In this document: positions 1 through 12,100 of the stretch, piece by piece
Position numbering within the stretch: the stretch's first letter is position 1
How the letters are laid out: each line of letters starts with the position of its first letter
Origin: Pipra filicauda
Taxonomy: Eukaryota > Chordata > Aves > Passeriformes > Pipridae
Length of the DNA stretch: 64,000 nucleotides
Assembly: GCF_003945595.2 (NCBI RefSeq)
Contig: NW_024104316.1
Span: 1,054,001 to 1,118,000, forward strand
Direction: 5' to 3'
Translations under genes and position numbers: made by a program
Notes under the pieces: model-generated
Seen by the model: the letters and a program-made list of their open reading frames with translations, nothing else
The model's database searches: none
Told to the model about the DNA's origin: nothing

Positions 1-2740
1 CATCTCCCCTCTCTTCCATGCCCATGACAGGGTCTCTACCTCGATATTGGAGTGGTGGGGACAAGGGAAATGTGGCTCCCCCTTGGCCACAAGACAGATA
101 CCAGGGGAAGCCGACTGGGCCACGCCCAAAGTGGCTCCTGCTCCCTCTGCCCCCAGGGAAGAGGGCAGTAGGTCACAGCAGCTGTGACCTGGTTCCCGTC
201 CCACGCCTCCATCCTGCTGGGGAAGGTGGTTGCAGAATGGAGCGTGTCCAGCCTGGAGTTGCTTAAGAGGGTTGGGGCCAGGAGGTAGAGGATTCCTGCA
301 GCTGAGGCAGGAGGAGGAATTTGGGGGGTGGTAGATGCTCCTGGAATTGGCCAGGGTGCCCCAGTGCTTGCAAGAAATGTTCTGGATGGTTCTGACCTGG
401 GAACAGAGGTGAGGTTGTGCTATTCCTGGTGGGAATTGTGCTTCTCACACAAGATGGTGGGGATTCGTGGCAACCAGGAGGCCAGGACCACAGGCAGTCC
501 CCCACCCATGTAGCATGAGGCTGGAGCTGACCTCGGGGTGTGCCAGCAAACAGGACCCTGCACTGGGACAGTCCCATGGAAAGGATGGAATGGAGAAGGC
601 AGGGGACATCTTCCATCACAATGAGGGTGGGAGCTACAGAAGAGGGTAAATGCAACAAGTGGAGCCAGGCTCGTCCTTGCTGTCCCCTGCTCCTCCCCAC
701 TGCCTGGAAGGGGGCCAGGGCAGGATGGGGGCCAGGGACAAGCACTGGAGACACATCTTAGCACAAGGGACAGAAGCCTGTCCTCGCCAGCCAGACAAAC
801 AGCCAGGACCAAGGACGTGGCTGTCACTCCACCGGGCACATGAAAGAGGCAGGATGTCTCGAGGGGAGGGGAGCAGGGTGCAGCCCCTCGGGTGCCAGGC
901 GGGGGGGAACAGCGAACTGAAGGCCAGCGGCGAGTGCCTGCAGAGGCAGAGGCAGAGCGGCTGGACACGGAGCGTGTCCCGGGTGGCCCCGCCGTGCGCG
1001 TGGCCGCCGTGCCCCCTCGTGGCAGCAGGACACAGCTCGTGGCCCTGGGAGCCACGCAGGGATGGGGATGGAGGGAGGCACGGAGGTGCTGGGAGCAGCG
1101 GGGTGCTCCGGCAGGGTCACCTCCTCCTACCCCCAGGAGTCAGCCGGGGGTGCAGCTCCCCAGCTCTGCTGATCTGCCTGAGGCCACGTGTGCCCCAGGT
1201 CCCCACCAAGCCTCGTGTCACTGCCACGAACCTGCCTCGGCTCCCAAAGGCCCCTCCGGCATCCCGCCACCCCCTCTCCTTCCCGGGGGGGCCGCCTCTG
1301 CCTGTTGTATTTTTGGCATAAGCCACTTGTGCCGCAGCCAAGCCAAGCACTTCAGGCGCCGCTCAAGGGCAGCGTGTGCCCAGGGCTGGGCTGGGAATCC
1401 TGGAAATATCACCAAGGCTGGGGAAAAAAAAAAGTGGAAAAACCCAAATGGGTTGGCAGAGGCCTTGGCTGAGGACAAAGCTGCCCCAAGTGCCACCAAA
1501 CCACCCAGAGGGGGACACGTTCCCCAGCACCCTGCCTACAGTTGCCCCCATCAAGGCCCTTGTGAGCAACACTCCTGGGATTGTCACATGTGTAATGTCA
1601 CTTCAGGTACCTGGGCAGGTGCGGGCGTTCAGGAAGATGCTTTCCCATCCCTTTCTGCTTCCTGCTGTGGCTCAGTGTTGCCTATCACAACCTCTTTGTT
1701 CTCTCTTTGCAGCCCCAAGTCAAGCACCCAGAGGGCAGGAGAGCCAAATGACATCTTGGGGCACGTCTGGGACACCTGCAGCTCTTAGTGTGGTATCTGG
1801 CTGTTCCCAGAGCCACCCAGGAACGTCTCAGACACGCCGCGAGCTGGGGCAGGCTGGTGCTGCCCGGCACCTCCAAGGCCACCGGCATGTCCAGCCTCGT
1901 GGGAGAGGGACAACCCTGGGCAGAGATAGCCCAGAGGGAGAAGCTGCCCTGCCCGGTGGAGTTTTTCTTCATTCCTTGAAAGCCACAGAGACCTGCTGTG
2001 CGGGATTCAGGGCTGGAGGCAGGGCCAGGGCAGCACCGAGGAGGAGCCGCCGTGATGGATGGCACGACACCATTCCCAAATGCCTCTACCATGGGTGACA
2101 GTGCCCAAAGCACAGGGGGATGCTCAGAAACGGTATGGACCTGTGGGGAACATTGCAGCCAGCACCCATTGTGGGGTTTAATCTGTGTCTGGCATGGCAT
2201 GAGCCACACTAGGACAAGAGGTGGCAGGGCCATCTCCCAGTCCCCCATGGGGACAGATGGATGCTGCTCTTGCTGCATTTACAGCACCAGGTAGCCTGTC
2301 TCTGCCAAGCACAGGGAATGTTTCTGAGGCTTGCAACGTGGCTACTGTGCCCAGGACCTGCTCCTGGAGGGGAACAACCACCCTGCCTCTTACCCAGGTC
2401 CGGGTCTGGCTAAAACCCCCCAGGAGAGGTTTGTAAGGAAGAGATGAGGTGAGACATGATTTTATTGTGCTGTGGCCTTGTGCTCGAGCCACTGCTCCTG
2501 CCCTTGAGTGTGCAGCCTTGAGCTTGGCAGCAGTCCTTGCTCCTTCTGGAAAGGTTCTGAGCTGTCCCAGCACAGAGGGGACCACGCTATCCGCAGAGGG
2601 ACAGTGGTGCCTGCAAGCCACAGGGCTGGCTGAGTGCTTGTCTCAGGCAGCAGGGCTGAGGATGCAGGAGGAGGGGTACTGGCTTGTCCAGGGGGCAGTA
2701 CCATATCCTTGTGGCCTCTCAGGTACAGGGACAAGGGACA
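1..2740. other. 3' flank of FHOD1, no gene recognised
   Basis: No exon of a known family was recognised on either strand. The open frames here, including a 298-codon plus-strand frame at 892-1788, are rich in Pro, Gly, Arg and Ser, have no recognisable domain, and are what G+C-rich non-coding DNA produces by chance. In human, TMEM208 lies on this side of FHOD1, but I found nothing resembling its protein. A second AATAAA on the minus strand (2466-2461) could serve a longer FHOD1 transcript. Confidence 0.5.
2461..2466 (-). terminator. Possible distal poly(A) signal for FHOD1
   Basis: TTTATT on the plus strand reads AATAAA on the minus strand. It lies exactly 300 bp beyond the better placed AATAAA at 2766-2761 and could end a longer 3'UTR or be a chance hexamer. 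Confidence 0.3.
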
Positions 2741-2760
2741 CTGGCAGCATGTCAGATCAC

Positions 2761-2766
2761 TTTATT
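2761..2766 (-). terminator. FHOD1: FHOD1 poly(A) signal
   Basis: AATAAA on the minus strand, about 325 bp after the FHOD1 stop codon, followed within 30 bases by a T/G-rich stretch as expected downstream of a cleavage site. The 3'UTR would run from 3090 down to about 2740. Confidence 0.65.
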
Positions 2767-3090
2767 GCCACAGCGGCCACGGGCCAGACCCAGGTCCCAG
2801 GGGGGGTCTGGGTCCAGCCCCTTGACCCCTATAATACTGCTGAGAAGATGAACCCTGAGCCTCCATGCACGAGTGCTGAGCATCCTCCATCCCAGTCACC
2901 GCAGAGCAGCTCTGGGGCATCACCACCCTCCTGCTGCCTGCACCTCTGGGAGCTGGAGGCCAGGAGCGAAAAGTGAGGCAAGACCAAAGGTGTGGAGCGT
3001 GCCAGTCCTGGAGCGTGCCACGGGGGCTGCCACCACGTTCTGCCCTGGGGCTGCTGGCGGTGGGGAGCAGCAGGAGCCCTCTCGGCCCCC

Positions 3091-3173
3091 TCAGACGTCC
3101 ATGCCGGGCGCCCGCCCCAGGCCCAGCGCCTGCACCAGCTCATCACTGAGCCCACTCTTCAGCGTCCGCCGCA
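3091..3173 (-). CDS. FHOD1: FHOD1 last coding exon (DAD tail)
   Basis: The exon codes [20 protein letters not shown] followed by APGMDV and TGA (3093-3091), which matches the human C-terminus ([18 protein letters not shown]). With the preceding exon (3840-3664; [19 protein letters not shown]) it forms the basic autoregulatory DAD. The Ser/Thr positions in RRRS, RKS and RRT that ROCK phosphorylates in human FHOD1 are kept. Confidence 0.92.
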
Positions 3174-6100
3174 CTGCGGGAGGGGCAGAGTGTGGCACCA
3201 GCAGCACAGGCGGTGCTGGGTGCCAGGGGCACAGACAGGGCGGCCCTGGCATACTGGGGAGAGTGGCAATGGGGTGCAGTGGCATGGGTTGGTCTCAGGG
3301 TACATCCTGCTATGGCCTGGTGGGCTCAGCATGGCAGGTCACCGGTGGCCCGTGGGGAAGGAGCCAGGCAGGGTGTGGGAACAAGGACACAGAAATAGGA
3401 CAAGTCACGGGGACAGAGCACAGAGACGTGGAGATGGGACAGAGGACGGGGACAAGGACAGAGATGAGATAGAGTGCAGGGACTGGGCAGAGCATGGGAA
3501 GAGAGATATAGAGATGGGACAGGGCACGGGGACAGGGCCAAAGAAATGGGAGATGGTAAGGGGACAGGGACACAGAGGTAGGAAAAAGCATCTGGGCAGG
3601 GACACTGACATGGGACAGGGACAGAGTACAGGGCCAGTGCATGGGGACAGAGATGGAACTTACAGGACTTCCTATTGCCACGGGACCTCCTGCGCTCCCT
3701 GTTGGTGCAGGGCCGGGGGTTGGCATTGTGAGTCACCGATTTCACCAGCCGGTCCATGATTTCATCCGAAGCATCGTCTGGGGAGCTGGGAACGTCCTCC
3801 TGGGCCGAGGAGCCCTGGGTTGGGGTGGAATGCCCTGTTCCTGCACGGGGACAGTGAGGATGCAGGCATCAGCCACGCCCAGCCAGCCAGGCATGCCTTG
3901 AACGCATTTGCCATCCCACTCCTACCCTGGCTGGCCCGGCTGCGGCGGGCAGGGATATCCACGGGGGAGGTCAGTACACTCTTCATGCTCTCGTGACCCG
4001 CTTCCATCTGCTCCTTGGGGCTGCTGGACACCACGGCGGGTGGCAAAACGGCCTCGGCGATGCCAGAGAACTTCTCTGTCTGCGGCGGGAGGAGAGGTGG
4101 GTGTCAGGGGCGTGGGGGGCGTCCCCTCCTGCTGGCGCGCGGCCGAGCGCCCCCGTACCTCGGTGATGAGCCGCCCGCGGGTCTTGCTGCGCTCGCGGTG
4201 GGCGGCGCGTTTCTTGTGCTGCTGCAGGACGCGCTCGCGGCAGGTGCGGTACTCCAGGGCGAACTCCCGCAGCAGTTTGCAGATGGGCGTCACCTTCACG
4301 TCCCGCGCCGCGCTCGCCGGGTACCCCAGGTACAGCAGGAAGGAGTGAAACCTACGGGAACGTCAGTCGTGGCGGGCCAGCAGCAGGACCGTGGGGCTCC
4401 TGCTGTGTCCCCGGGACCTCGAGCCACCAACCTGTTGAGGACGCGCCTGTGCACCACCTTCAAGACGACGATGCGCTGGGTGCTGTCCTTGAGGAACTCT
4501 GTCAGCTTGGTCTTCAGCACCGGCTTGGTCTCGTGCTTGGCAATCACCTTCAGGTTGTCCCAGGAGGCCCTGCACCTCCGCTCCAGCTGCACCAGGCTGT
4601 TGGCCAGCTCTTCAAAGTCAATCTGGAAGAGTGAGACGTCAGCCCTTGGCCACGCTGGTGGAGCTGGGCAGCCAAGGGACCCACACCCTGTCCTTGCCTG
4701 GGTGTCACCTGCCTTGCCTCACCTTGGCGGAGCGGGTGATGGAGGCAATCTCTGAGTAGAGATCAGTGGTTTCTGGGAACTTCTCTACCACCATCTGGCA
4801 GAGATGGTAGAGCAGGGACTGCCGGTGCACAGTGTCCTTCACTTCCGAGACCTTCTCCAGGTAGCCCAGTTCAAAGCCTCTGCTCTGAAACACAATGGAC
4901 TCTCCATCCCTCCTCCAGCAGACCTCCACTCTGCAGACCTCGCTAGCACCACCCAGCCTCAGGCACCATCCCAGGCTCCCCGTGGTCCTTCCCCAGTATA
5001 CCCTTGCACCATGGCTGGTCCTCACCCTGCTCCTCACCTGAGAACCATTCAAGAAGTTGCCCATGGCCAGCAGCGTGGCCAGGATGCACTTGAAGGTGTG
5101 ATTTTTGGCCAGCTGCTCCATGCCCACCTTCAGATCAAAGAGCGGCTCTGCAATCTCCTGGGTGAGGAGAGAGGCAGGTGAGACCCCTTGGGAACTTCAG
5201 CATTCACCCACGAGGACAACCACCCCCTGGTCAACTCAAGCCCATGCTTGCCTTGGGTGGGGACCTACAGCCTGTCCCCAGCCAGGAACATGCTTGGCTC
5301 AGCACTTAGAACTGCTGGGGTGGCAGTGGTGGGAGGGCAGAGGGGAGATGGGGTACATGGCTCTCTACCTGCTCCAGGCTCTCGTAGTCCAGCTTGAAGG
5401 CCCAGAGCTGGAGTCTGGCCGTGAGGTCACTGATGGAAGACAGGGCGAGCAGGAACTGCTCTGCAGAGCCCAAGGGCACGTCAGGGTTGGCCAACTGGGC
5501 CTCCTGGATCTTCTGCTTCTCCTCCTCAGTTGGGACCATGGTCAGGATTTTCTAGGGCAGGGAAAGAGGGATATGTCAGACTCCAGACATGTCATCATGG
5601 GATGTGTCACCCCAGGCATCATAGCATGGAGGTCTCCTGGCCAGGGAAATGACTGGCATGAGGACCTCAGAGGGGCTTGTGCTCACCTCAATCCCTTCCT
5701 TATTGACTGCAAACTCGTCAAAGTTGAGGACAGCAGTCTTGATGATGTGGACGGGTGGCAGCACTGTGAGGCCAATGTTGATGGCGTTGCTTCTCTTGGG
5801 GTCCAGCACCACCACGACCTTCTTCCCATCCACAGCTTTCTGCAAAGAGGACAGGATGGGTGGGGACAGCCAGGCAAAGGGCTCATGAGCTCATCATGGA
5901 CACAGGGAGTCGATCACGGACCCCATGGTGAGCCAAACCTGTGCACTGCCCATCACCCGCCCCACCGAACCTCTGGGCTGCTGGTACCAATCCTTGGCAT
6001 AGGGTAAGGGTGACAGTGCATGCTGAGGGTCCCCACAGGAACCAACAGCCTTCCTCCCACCCCTGAAGTCCCCTTGGCCGATGGGTGCCCGCTGGTACCT

Positions 6101-9100
6101 TTGAAGCCGGCACTTCCTTTGACCGCGACTCAAAGAGATGCTCCAGTTTTGCAGTGTTGATCTCGACATTCTGCAGGGATGCCCACAGTGTCCCCTGGCC
6201 AAACCTGCCTGGCCCTACAGTGCCATCCAGCTGCTTCAGCTCCTTCCAGAAGAGCTTCACTGTCCTCTTCTTCTTGGCCTGGGAGGGGCCATCTGTTGCT
6301 GAGAGGCCTGACAGCCCTGGTGGGGGTGGGCAGCCAGGGGCTACAGGAGGTGGAGGTGGTGGGCAACCAGGGATGGCAGGAGGTGGAGGTGGTGGTGGTG
6401 GGCAACCTGGGATTGCAGGAGGTGGAGGTGGAGGTGGTGGGCAACCAGGCATGGCAGGAGGTGGAGGGGGAGCCATCAGTGTTCCAGCGCTTGTTGCTGT
6501 AATGCCAGAATGGAGGAAGGAGCCATTGGCCATTGGCCCTGTGTCCAGGATGTCAAAATCTTCTTCCTCCCCCAGATCAGTGAAGTCCAGGTCCTTGATC
6601 TTCAGCTGCACGGGGCTGGCCTCCAGGCGCTCCCATGTCAGCTCCATGTCCTTCTTGATGGGCATCATCCCGGTGTTCTCCAGCTTCTGCGTGTGGGTCT
6701 CGGCATCTATGCTGGACATGGCACGTACCAGCTTGGCGTGGGCACTGGCCACTGGCCCATCTGGAGCCCTGCCACGGAGCCAGGCACTCTCCTGCTCCTG
6801 GCTGCTACCTCCCTTGGCATTCATCTCTGCCTCACCCTGGATCCGGGGGGATGAAGGGACCTCAGGGAACACCTTTTCCCTCCCTGGCTCTGAGGAGCCC
6901 TTGGCATAGAGCATGTCCAGCATAAACTTGGTGTCAGAGGAGATGGTGCTGCAGGAGTCGGTGGCATCAGACCGAGCCAGGCGAGATCCTGCCGGGAGAG
7001 AGGGAGAAGCTGGGACAACACGCTTGGAGGGAGCAGGTAGTGCTGAGCTGCACGTGGAGCTGGGGTCCTGCTCCCTGGTGGGGTGTGCTCGGATGCCAGT
7101 GTTTTGAGCAAGGAGGTACCACCAGCTTCTCCATGGCTCTGGGTATCACAGTGGTGGCACAGGGACAGAGGGGCCACTAACCCCTGCCCCAGGGGCCCTG
7201 ATGAGCTGGGAACACACACCCTGGCAGCACTTACTTATGCTGGGTGGCTCCATCCCGGAATCAGAGGTGCCACTGTCTCTTTCCCACGCAGGAACAGCAG
7301 GATGCTCCAGTGCAGCATCACCGAGGACGTCGAGCCGCCCCTTGGCCATGGAAGAGATCTTCTCCTTCTGGGCTGCAGCCAGGTTCTCCAAAAAGCGAGC
7401 TCTGCAAGACAGAGGTAGGCGTTGGCTGGGAGCAAGGCAGGGATGGGGACAACGGGGACAATGGGCACACCACGCCATGCCACACTGCACAGCCAGCCCT
7501 GCAGCACAGAAACCCCCTGCACTGGCCACACCACATCAGAGACCCAGAGGATTCAACCTCCTCTGAGCCCTGCAGAGAGACAGGCGTTGCCCCCAGGGCT
7601 CGGGGACAAGGCCCCATGGGAGCCAAAGGCTTGTGCCATCAGGGTGCCACTGTCACCAGCTGGTCCCAACAGACCTGCTGCCCGCTGCAACCCTCATCCA
7701 AAAGCTGCAAAACCCATGAGGGCACCCAGGTAGAGACTCGAGGGGACCCTCCTGCTCCTCATGCCCTGCATGGCTGGAGCCCAGACACCTCCAGCCGGGC
7801 ACCGCCCGAGGAAGCGCATGCCTGGAGACACACGCATGCCTCTACTTACTCAAACCTCCTCAAAATAGGCTTGTCCCCATGCAAGGAGGGGGCATCCTCC
7901 CGCCTGAGGGAAAACAGGGGTTAGCCCCCGCTGCCAGCAGCCCCACAGGGCTCGTGTGTCCTGCACACACCCACCTGGCAGCCCTCCAGCACGGGACCCT
8001 CACCCTGCCATCACCCTGCGGCCCCAGGGTTCACGGGGAGCTGGGAGAGCCCCGGCAAGCCCCCTCCTGCCCAGGTATCCCGTGGCACTGGGTGCTGGTG
8101 AGACGGGACACCGTCTCCCCCACCTGGTCAGGACACCTCGAGCAGGCTGTGCCACCCCCAGCAGGGACACCTCGCCCCAAAGTGGGGATCAGAGGGTGCC
8201 ATCATCCTTTGGGAGATGCTGGTGATGGGGGCAGTGGGATGGGGGCAGTGAGGTGGGTGCAAGTCCCCGCTCCCCCTGGAGCATCATGGGATAGGACAAG
8301 GGAGAATGTCTTTAAACTGAAAGAGAGTAGGTTTAAATTGGATATTAGGAAGAAATTCTACCCTGTGAGGGTGGTGAGGCCCTGGCACAGGTTGCCCAGA
8401 GAAGCTGTGGGTGCCCCATCCCTGGAAGGTGTCCCTGCCTATGATAGGGTGGTTAGAACTAGGTGATCTTTAGGGTCCCTTCCAACCCAAACCATTCCAG
8501 GATGCAATGATTCTGTGACATGCTGGGAGGGAGCGCGGGTGCAGAGCCCAGGCACTTACCAGACGGGGGCAGTTTGGCGCAGCCTGCAAAAGGAAAGATA
8601 GAAAGAGTGGGCAGAGGAGAGGGCAAGCGTGGGCAGAGAGGAGAATGAGGAGGAGCTGGAGCAGAGCTGTGAGTGCCCAAAGGATGCCCTGGAGCCCCTG
8701 TCCAGACCCTCTGATACCTGCTGCCCCATTACATATCTCTCCAGCCCCAGTGCCCTCCCAGACTCTGTTTCCCCCTGGGACAGGCAGAGTGTGCCCTGGG
8801 ATAGGCACACCTCATGCTCCTGGGAGCCCATCTTGCCACCCCAGGGGACCCCATGCCCCTCTTGGCTCCTTACTTGTAAACACTGCGCTCTCCTGGGCCC
8901 GGGGGCTGCTCCTTCTCGGCCGGGGGGGAGGCCAGGGCCAGCCGCACGCTGGACGCGCTGCTGTAGGTGCTGCTGGGACAGGGTCTGGAACAAGAGGTGA
9001 CAGGGACTGAGAGCAAGTCCCACAGGACTGCCCTCCACCCTGGCACTGGCATGGATCCCACTGCTGCTTATGCTGCACCCCAGTGTCTGCACCATTCCAG

Positions 9101-12100
9101 AAGCATCCCCACCACAGACCACCTCCAGCTGCACTTACTCTGCTGGGCTGCTCGGTGAGGGGATATCTGGGGTGTCCTCAGCTGGGGGCTCCTTTGGAGT
9201 GCCAGGGGACTCCAGAAGGGACTGGGCATCAGCACTGGGCTCTGGGCAGCCGCTCTGGGACCGCCACCCGCGCCGGCCCTCGTCTGTCCTCCTCCTCTCC
9301 TTGCGTCCCCCCGAGGGCGGCTCTTCCACGCCATCCTCCAGCTTGAGAGCACTCTGTGGAGGGAGCGGGGGGCATGGCACTGGGCACAGCAGCACCCCTG
9401 CCACCCCATGCACACCCCCCCTGCTGACACTGGACGTGGCACGTGGCCAGATCCCGCAGGTGCCCCGCTCACTTCGTAGAGTGTGAACTGCTGCTTCAAG
9501 TCGAGGTCGGTGCCCTTGCTGCCCAGGTACTCCTGCACCACGTGCTCCATGCCCTGCTGCTCCAGGCAGTCAGTCACGTCATAGAAGGTGTCCTGGTCCG
9601 GGAGGGCTGCCAGCGTCTGAGCAGGACCAGAGGGATGCTGCTGGGACTGGGGTGACCCACCCCAAGCCCCACCAGCATGGCACTGTGGGGACACCCCCCC
9701 AGACCTTGTTGATGAGTGTCATGGTGAACACCAGCAGCTCCGTGTCAGCCCCGTGGCGTTGCTTCAGGATGGCCATCAGGTTGGACCACGGACAGGCACC
9801 TGGGAAAAGCAGCAAGTGCAGGTGACACATGGGCCAGGAGGGGACCCCATCCCCCGGCGGGCACCCTGTGGGAGGCGGGGGCTGCACCCACCTCTCGCCT
9901 GGTCCACGGCATTGACAGCACGGATGAGGAGCAGGGCATTGGGCTCTGTGTACTCCACGAACACCAGGAGCAGCTTCAGTGCCATCTTCACCACCAGGCG
10001 AAACTGGGACAAGGGATGGCAGCTGGGACAGCAGCAGTGGCAGGGGCTGCCAGCGTGATGCTGCGGTGGCTGTGCCCACGCCCCACGACTGGGGGTTTTG
10101 TTCATGGGGCCAGGGACCTGCAGCTGTGATGCTGATGGCCAAGGGGCACTGGCTCCAGACCTGGAGCAGGACCATCTAACCCAAGTTCTGTGCCAGGGAA
10201 CATGGTCACATCAGGACGAGGAGCTCTGTGAACCCCAGGTGATTTCCAGGTGGTTGGGAGCAGGACCCAACACAAGCAAAGGTACCAGGGCATTGAGCAG
10301 AAGTGGAGCACACCCTCTGAGGGATGATGCAAGGGGACAGCCAGAGGCAGGGAAGGGGGTGCAGCAGGGGGCACAGGCAGCCCCCCAGGAGGAACAGAAC
10401 TTACTGGGCTTCCCGACAGCGTGTACAGCCACTGGACAGTCTCGTTGTGGTTGATGACACCCTGCATCCCGTCCACAAAGAGCATGATCTGGCTCAAGGC
10501 TGCAAGGCAGAGAGTGGGCAGGCTGATGGCATGGGCAGGCTGATGGCATGGCAGGCAGGGGTTGGGCATTCCCATCCCTGCACAGCATTGCCATGGCAAT
10601 GTCTGGCAGCTGTGAAGACAAAGCCCTGGCAAACTTGCTGGTTCTCTCCCCCTGAGTGTCAGCCCCTCCTCCTTGGGGATGAGCATAGAATCCCAGAATG
10701 GTTTAGGTTGGAAGGGACCTTAAAGACCATCTCATTCCAACCCCCGTGCCATGGGCACTTGATCCGTTAGATCAAGTTGCATCAAAGCCCCATCCAACCT
10801 GGCCTTGAACACTTCCAGGGATGAAGCATTCACAGCTTCTTTAGGCAGCCCTGCTCCAGAGGTGCCCTGGGCCCAAATACCAACCCCGGAGGATGTAATT
10901 CTGGTAGTTCTGGTCGGCCTCTGCCCCCACTTTGATCAGGCACGTCAACCCATCCAGGTTCACAAACTCGGGCACCAGGTCCTTGTCCTCCTGCAGGGCA
11001 AAGGCCAGGCGTTACCCCAGTGTGGGGTGGGCAGCCAGCCCTGGGGGAGGCCCTCGGCCCCTCCCCACCACCATCACCGTACCTGGAAGAGCTGCTTCAG
11101 GGAGAAGAGGGATCGCCGCAGCTCCGGCCCCTGAGAGTTGTACAGCTTCTCTGGGAGGGAAGGAGAGATGTGGCCTGAGGGCCTGACCCCACAGGGGCTC
11201 ACTGTTGTACTGGGACTCCCAAATGCTCCCAGCTTCCTAGGAAAGCCCCACATCCTGACTCAACCCCTGTGCCATCACCCCAGGATGCCAGCATGGCCCC
11301 CAACCGTGGGACACTGTGTGGAAGCAGCTGCTGCTCCACAACTACATATTTCAGCCCTGCCACTTTCCTATTTCCTTTTTTTTCTTTTCTTCTGGCCAGC
11401 AATGACACAAATATCCCCTCTGGTTTCCTGTGCACAACCTAAACAGGAACTCTGGCAGAAGCCTGAGCTACTTTTAGCTGTCCCTCCCCAGGCATAGCTG
11501 TGCCATGGTCCCAGAGCCCTGTGGCTTGGGAAAAACTGCAGGATGGGGTTGGGAAGGATGGCAGTGTGACACTGGCTGCTTGGGGACAGGACTGTAACTG
11601 GGCTGGAGACTGTGCTTATGGGGATGGTGCCTGCAGGCAGGAGCTGGCACTGACCAGCTGGGGCAATGGGAAGCTGGAAAGCCCCATGAGGACACCAAAG
11701 CCATTGTGAGTCAGCACTTTCCACATCCAAAAACTGAGTTAGCCAAGCATCCCAACTTATATGGGTCAGGCTTAGAGCTGTAACAAGCCAAAAACAAGAT
11801 GTCCAAGGAGGCCTCCAGACATGCCCTGTAAAACACGATGTCCCGGCAGCCTCCTCCGCTCTGCTATCAGCTTGTCAGAGCAGCTGAGAGGGAAGGCAGA
11901 GCAGCCAGGAGGGAAAGCAGAAGAGCCCAGAGCTCAGACAGAGCCTGGGAACTGCTGGTAAAGAGCATGGCCATGACCCCAACCCCAGGCTTCCTGTCCC
12001 TTCCCGCATGGCCCAGCTGCAGCCCTGCACAGCCAGCTGATGCCCATCTGGCATCGCTCTGCTCAGTGCTCGTTTCCCCCCTGCTAAAGACTAAAAAGAG

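Noticed and set aside
892..1788. 298-codon plus-strand open frame
   Set aside because: Low-complexity Pro/Gly/Ala/Arg composition, overlapping frames on both strands, no domain and no clear splice partners. Expected by chance in G+C-rich DNA.
6170..6180. Possible splice acceptor (CTGCAG) splitting the large FHOD1 exon
   Set aside because: The frame runs through [14 protein letters not shown] without a break and matches human LWASLDPVSVDTAR, so no intron is needed.
6085..6909. 274-codon plus-strand frame rich in Gly-Gly-Gly runs
   Set aside because: It is the antisense shadow of the FHOD1 FH1/FH2 exon; the Gly runs are the reverse of Pro codons.
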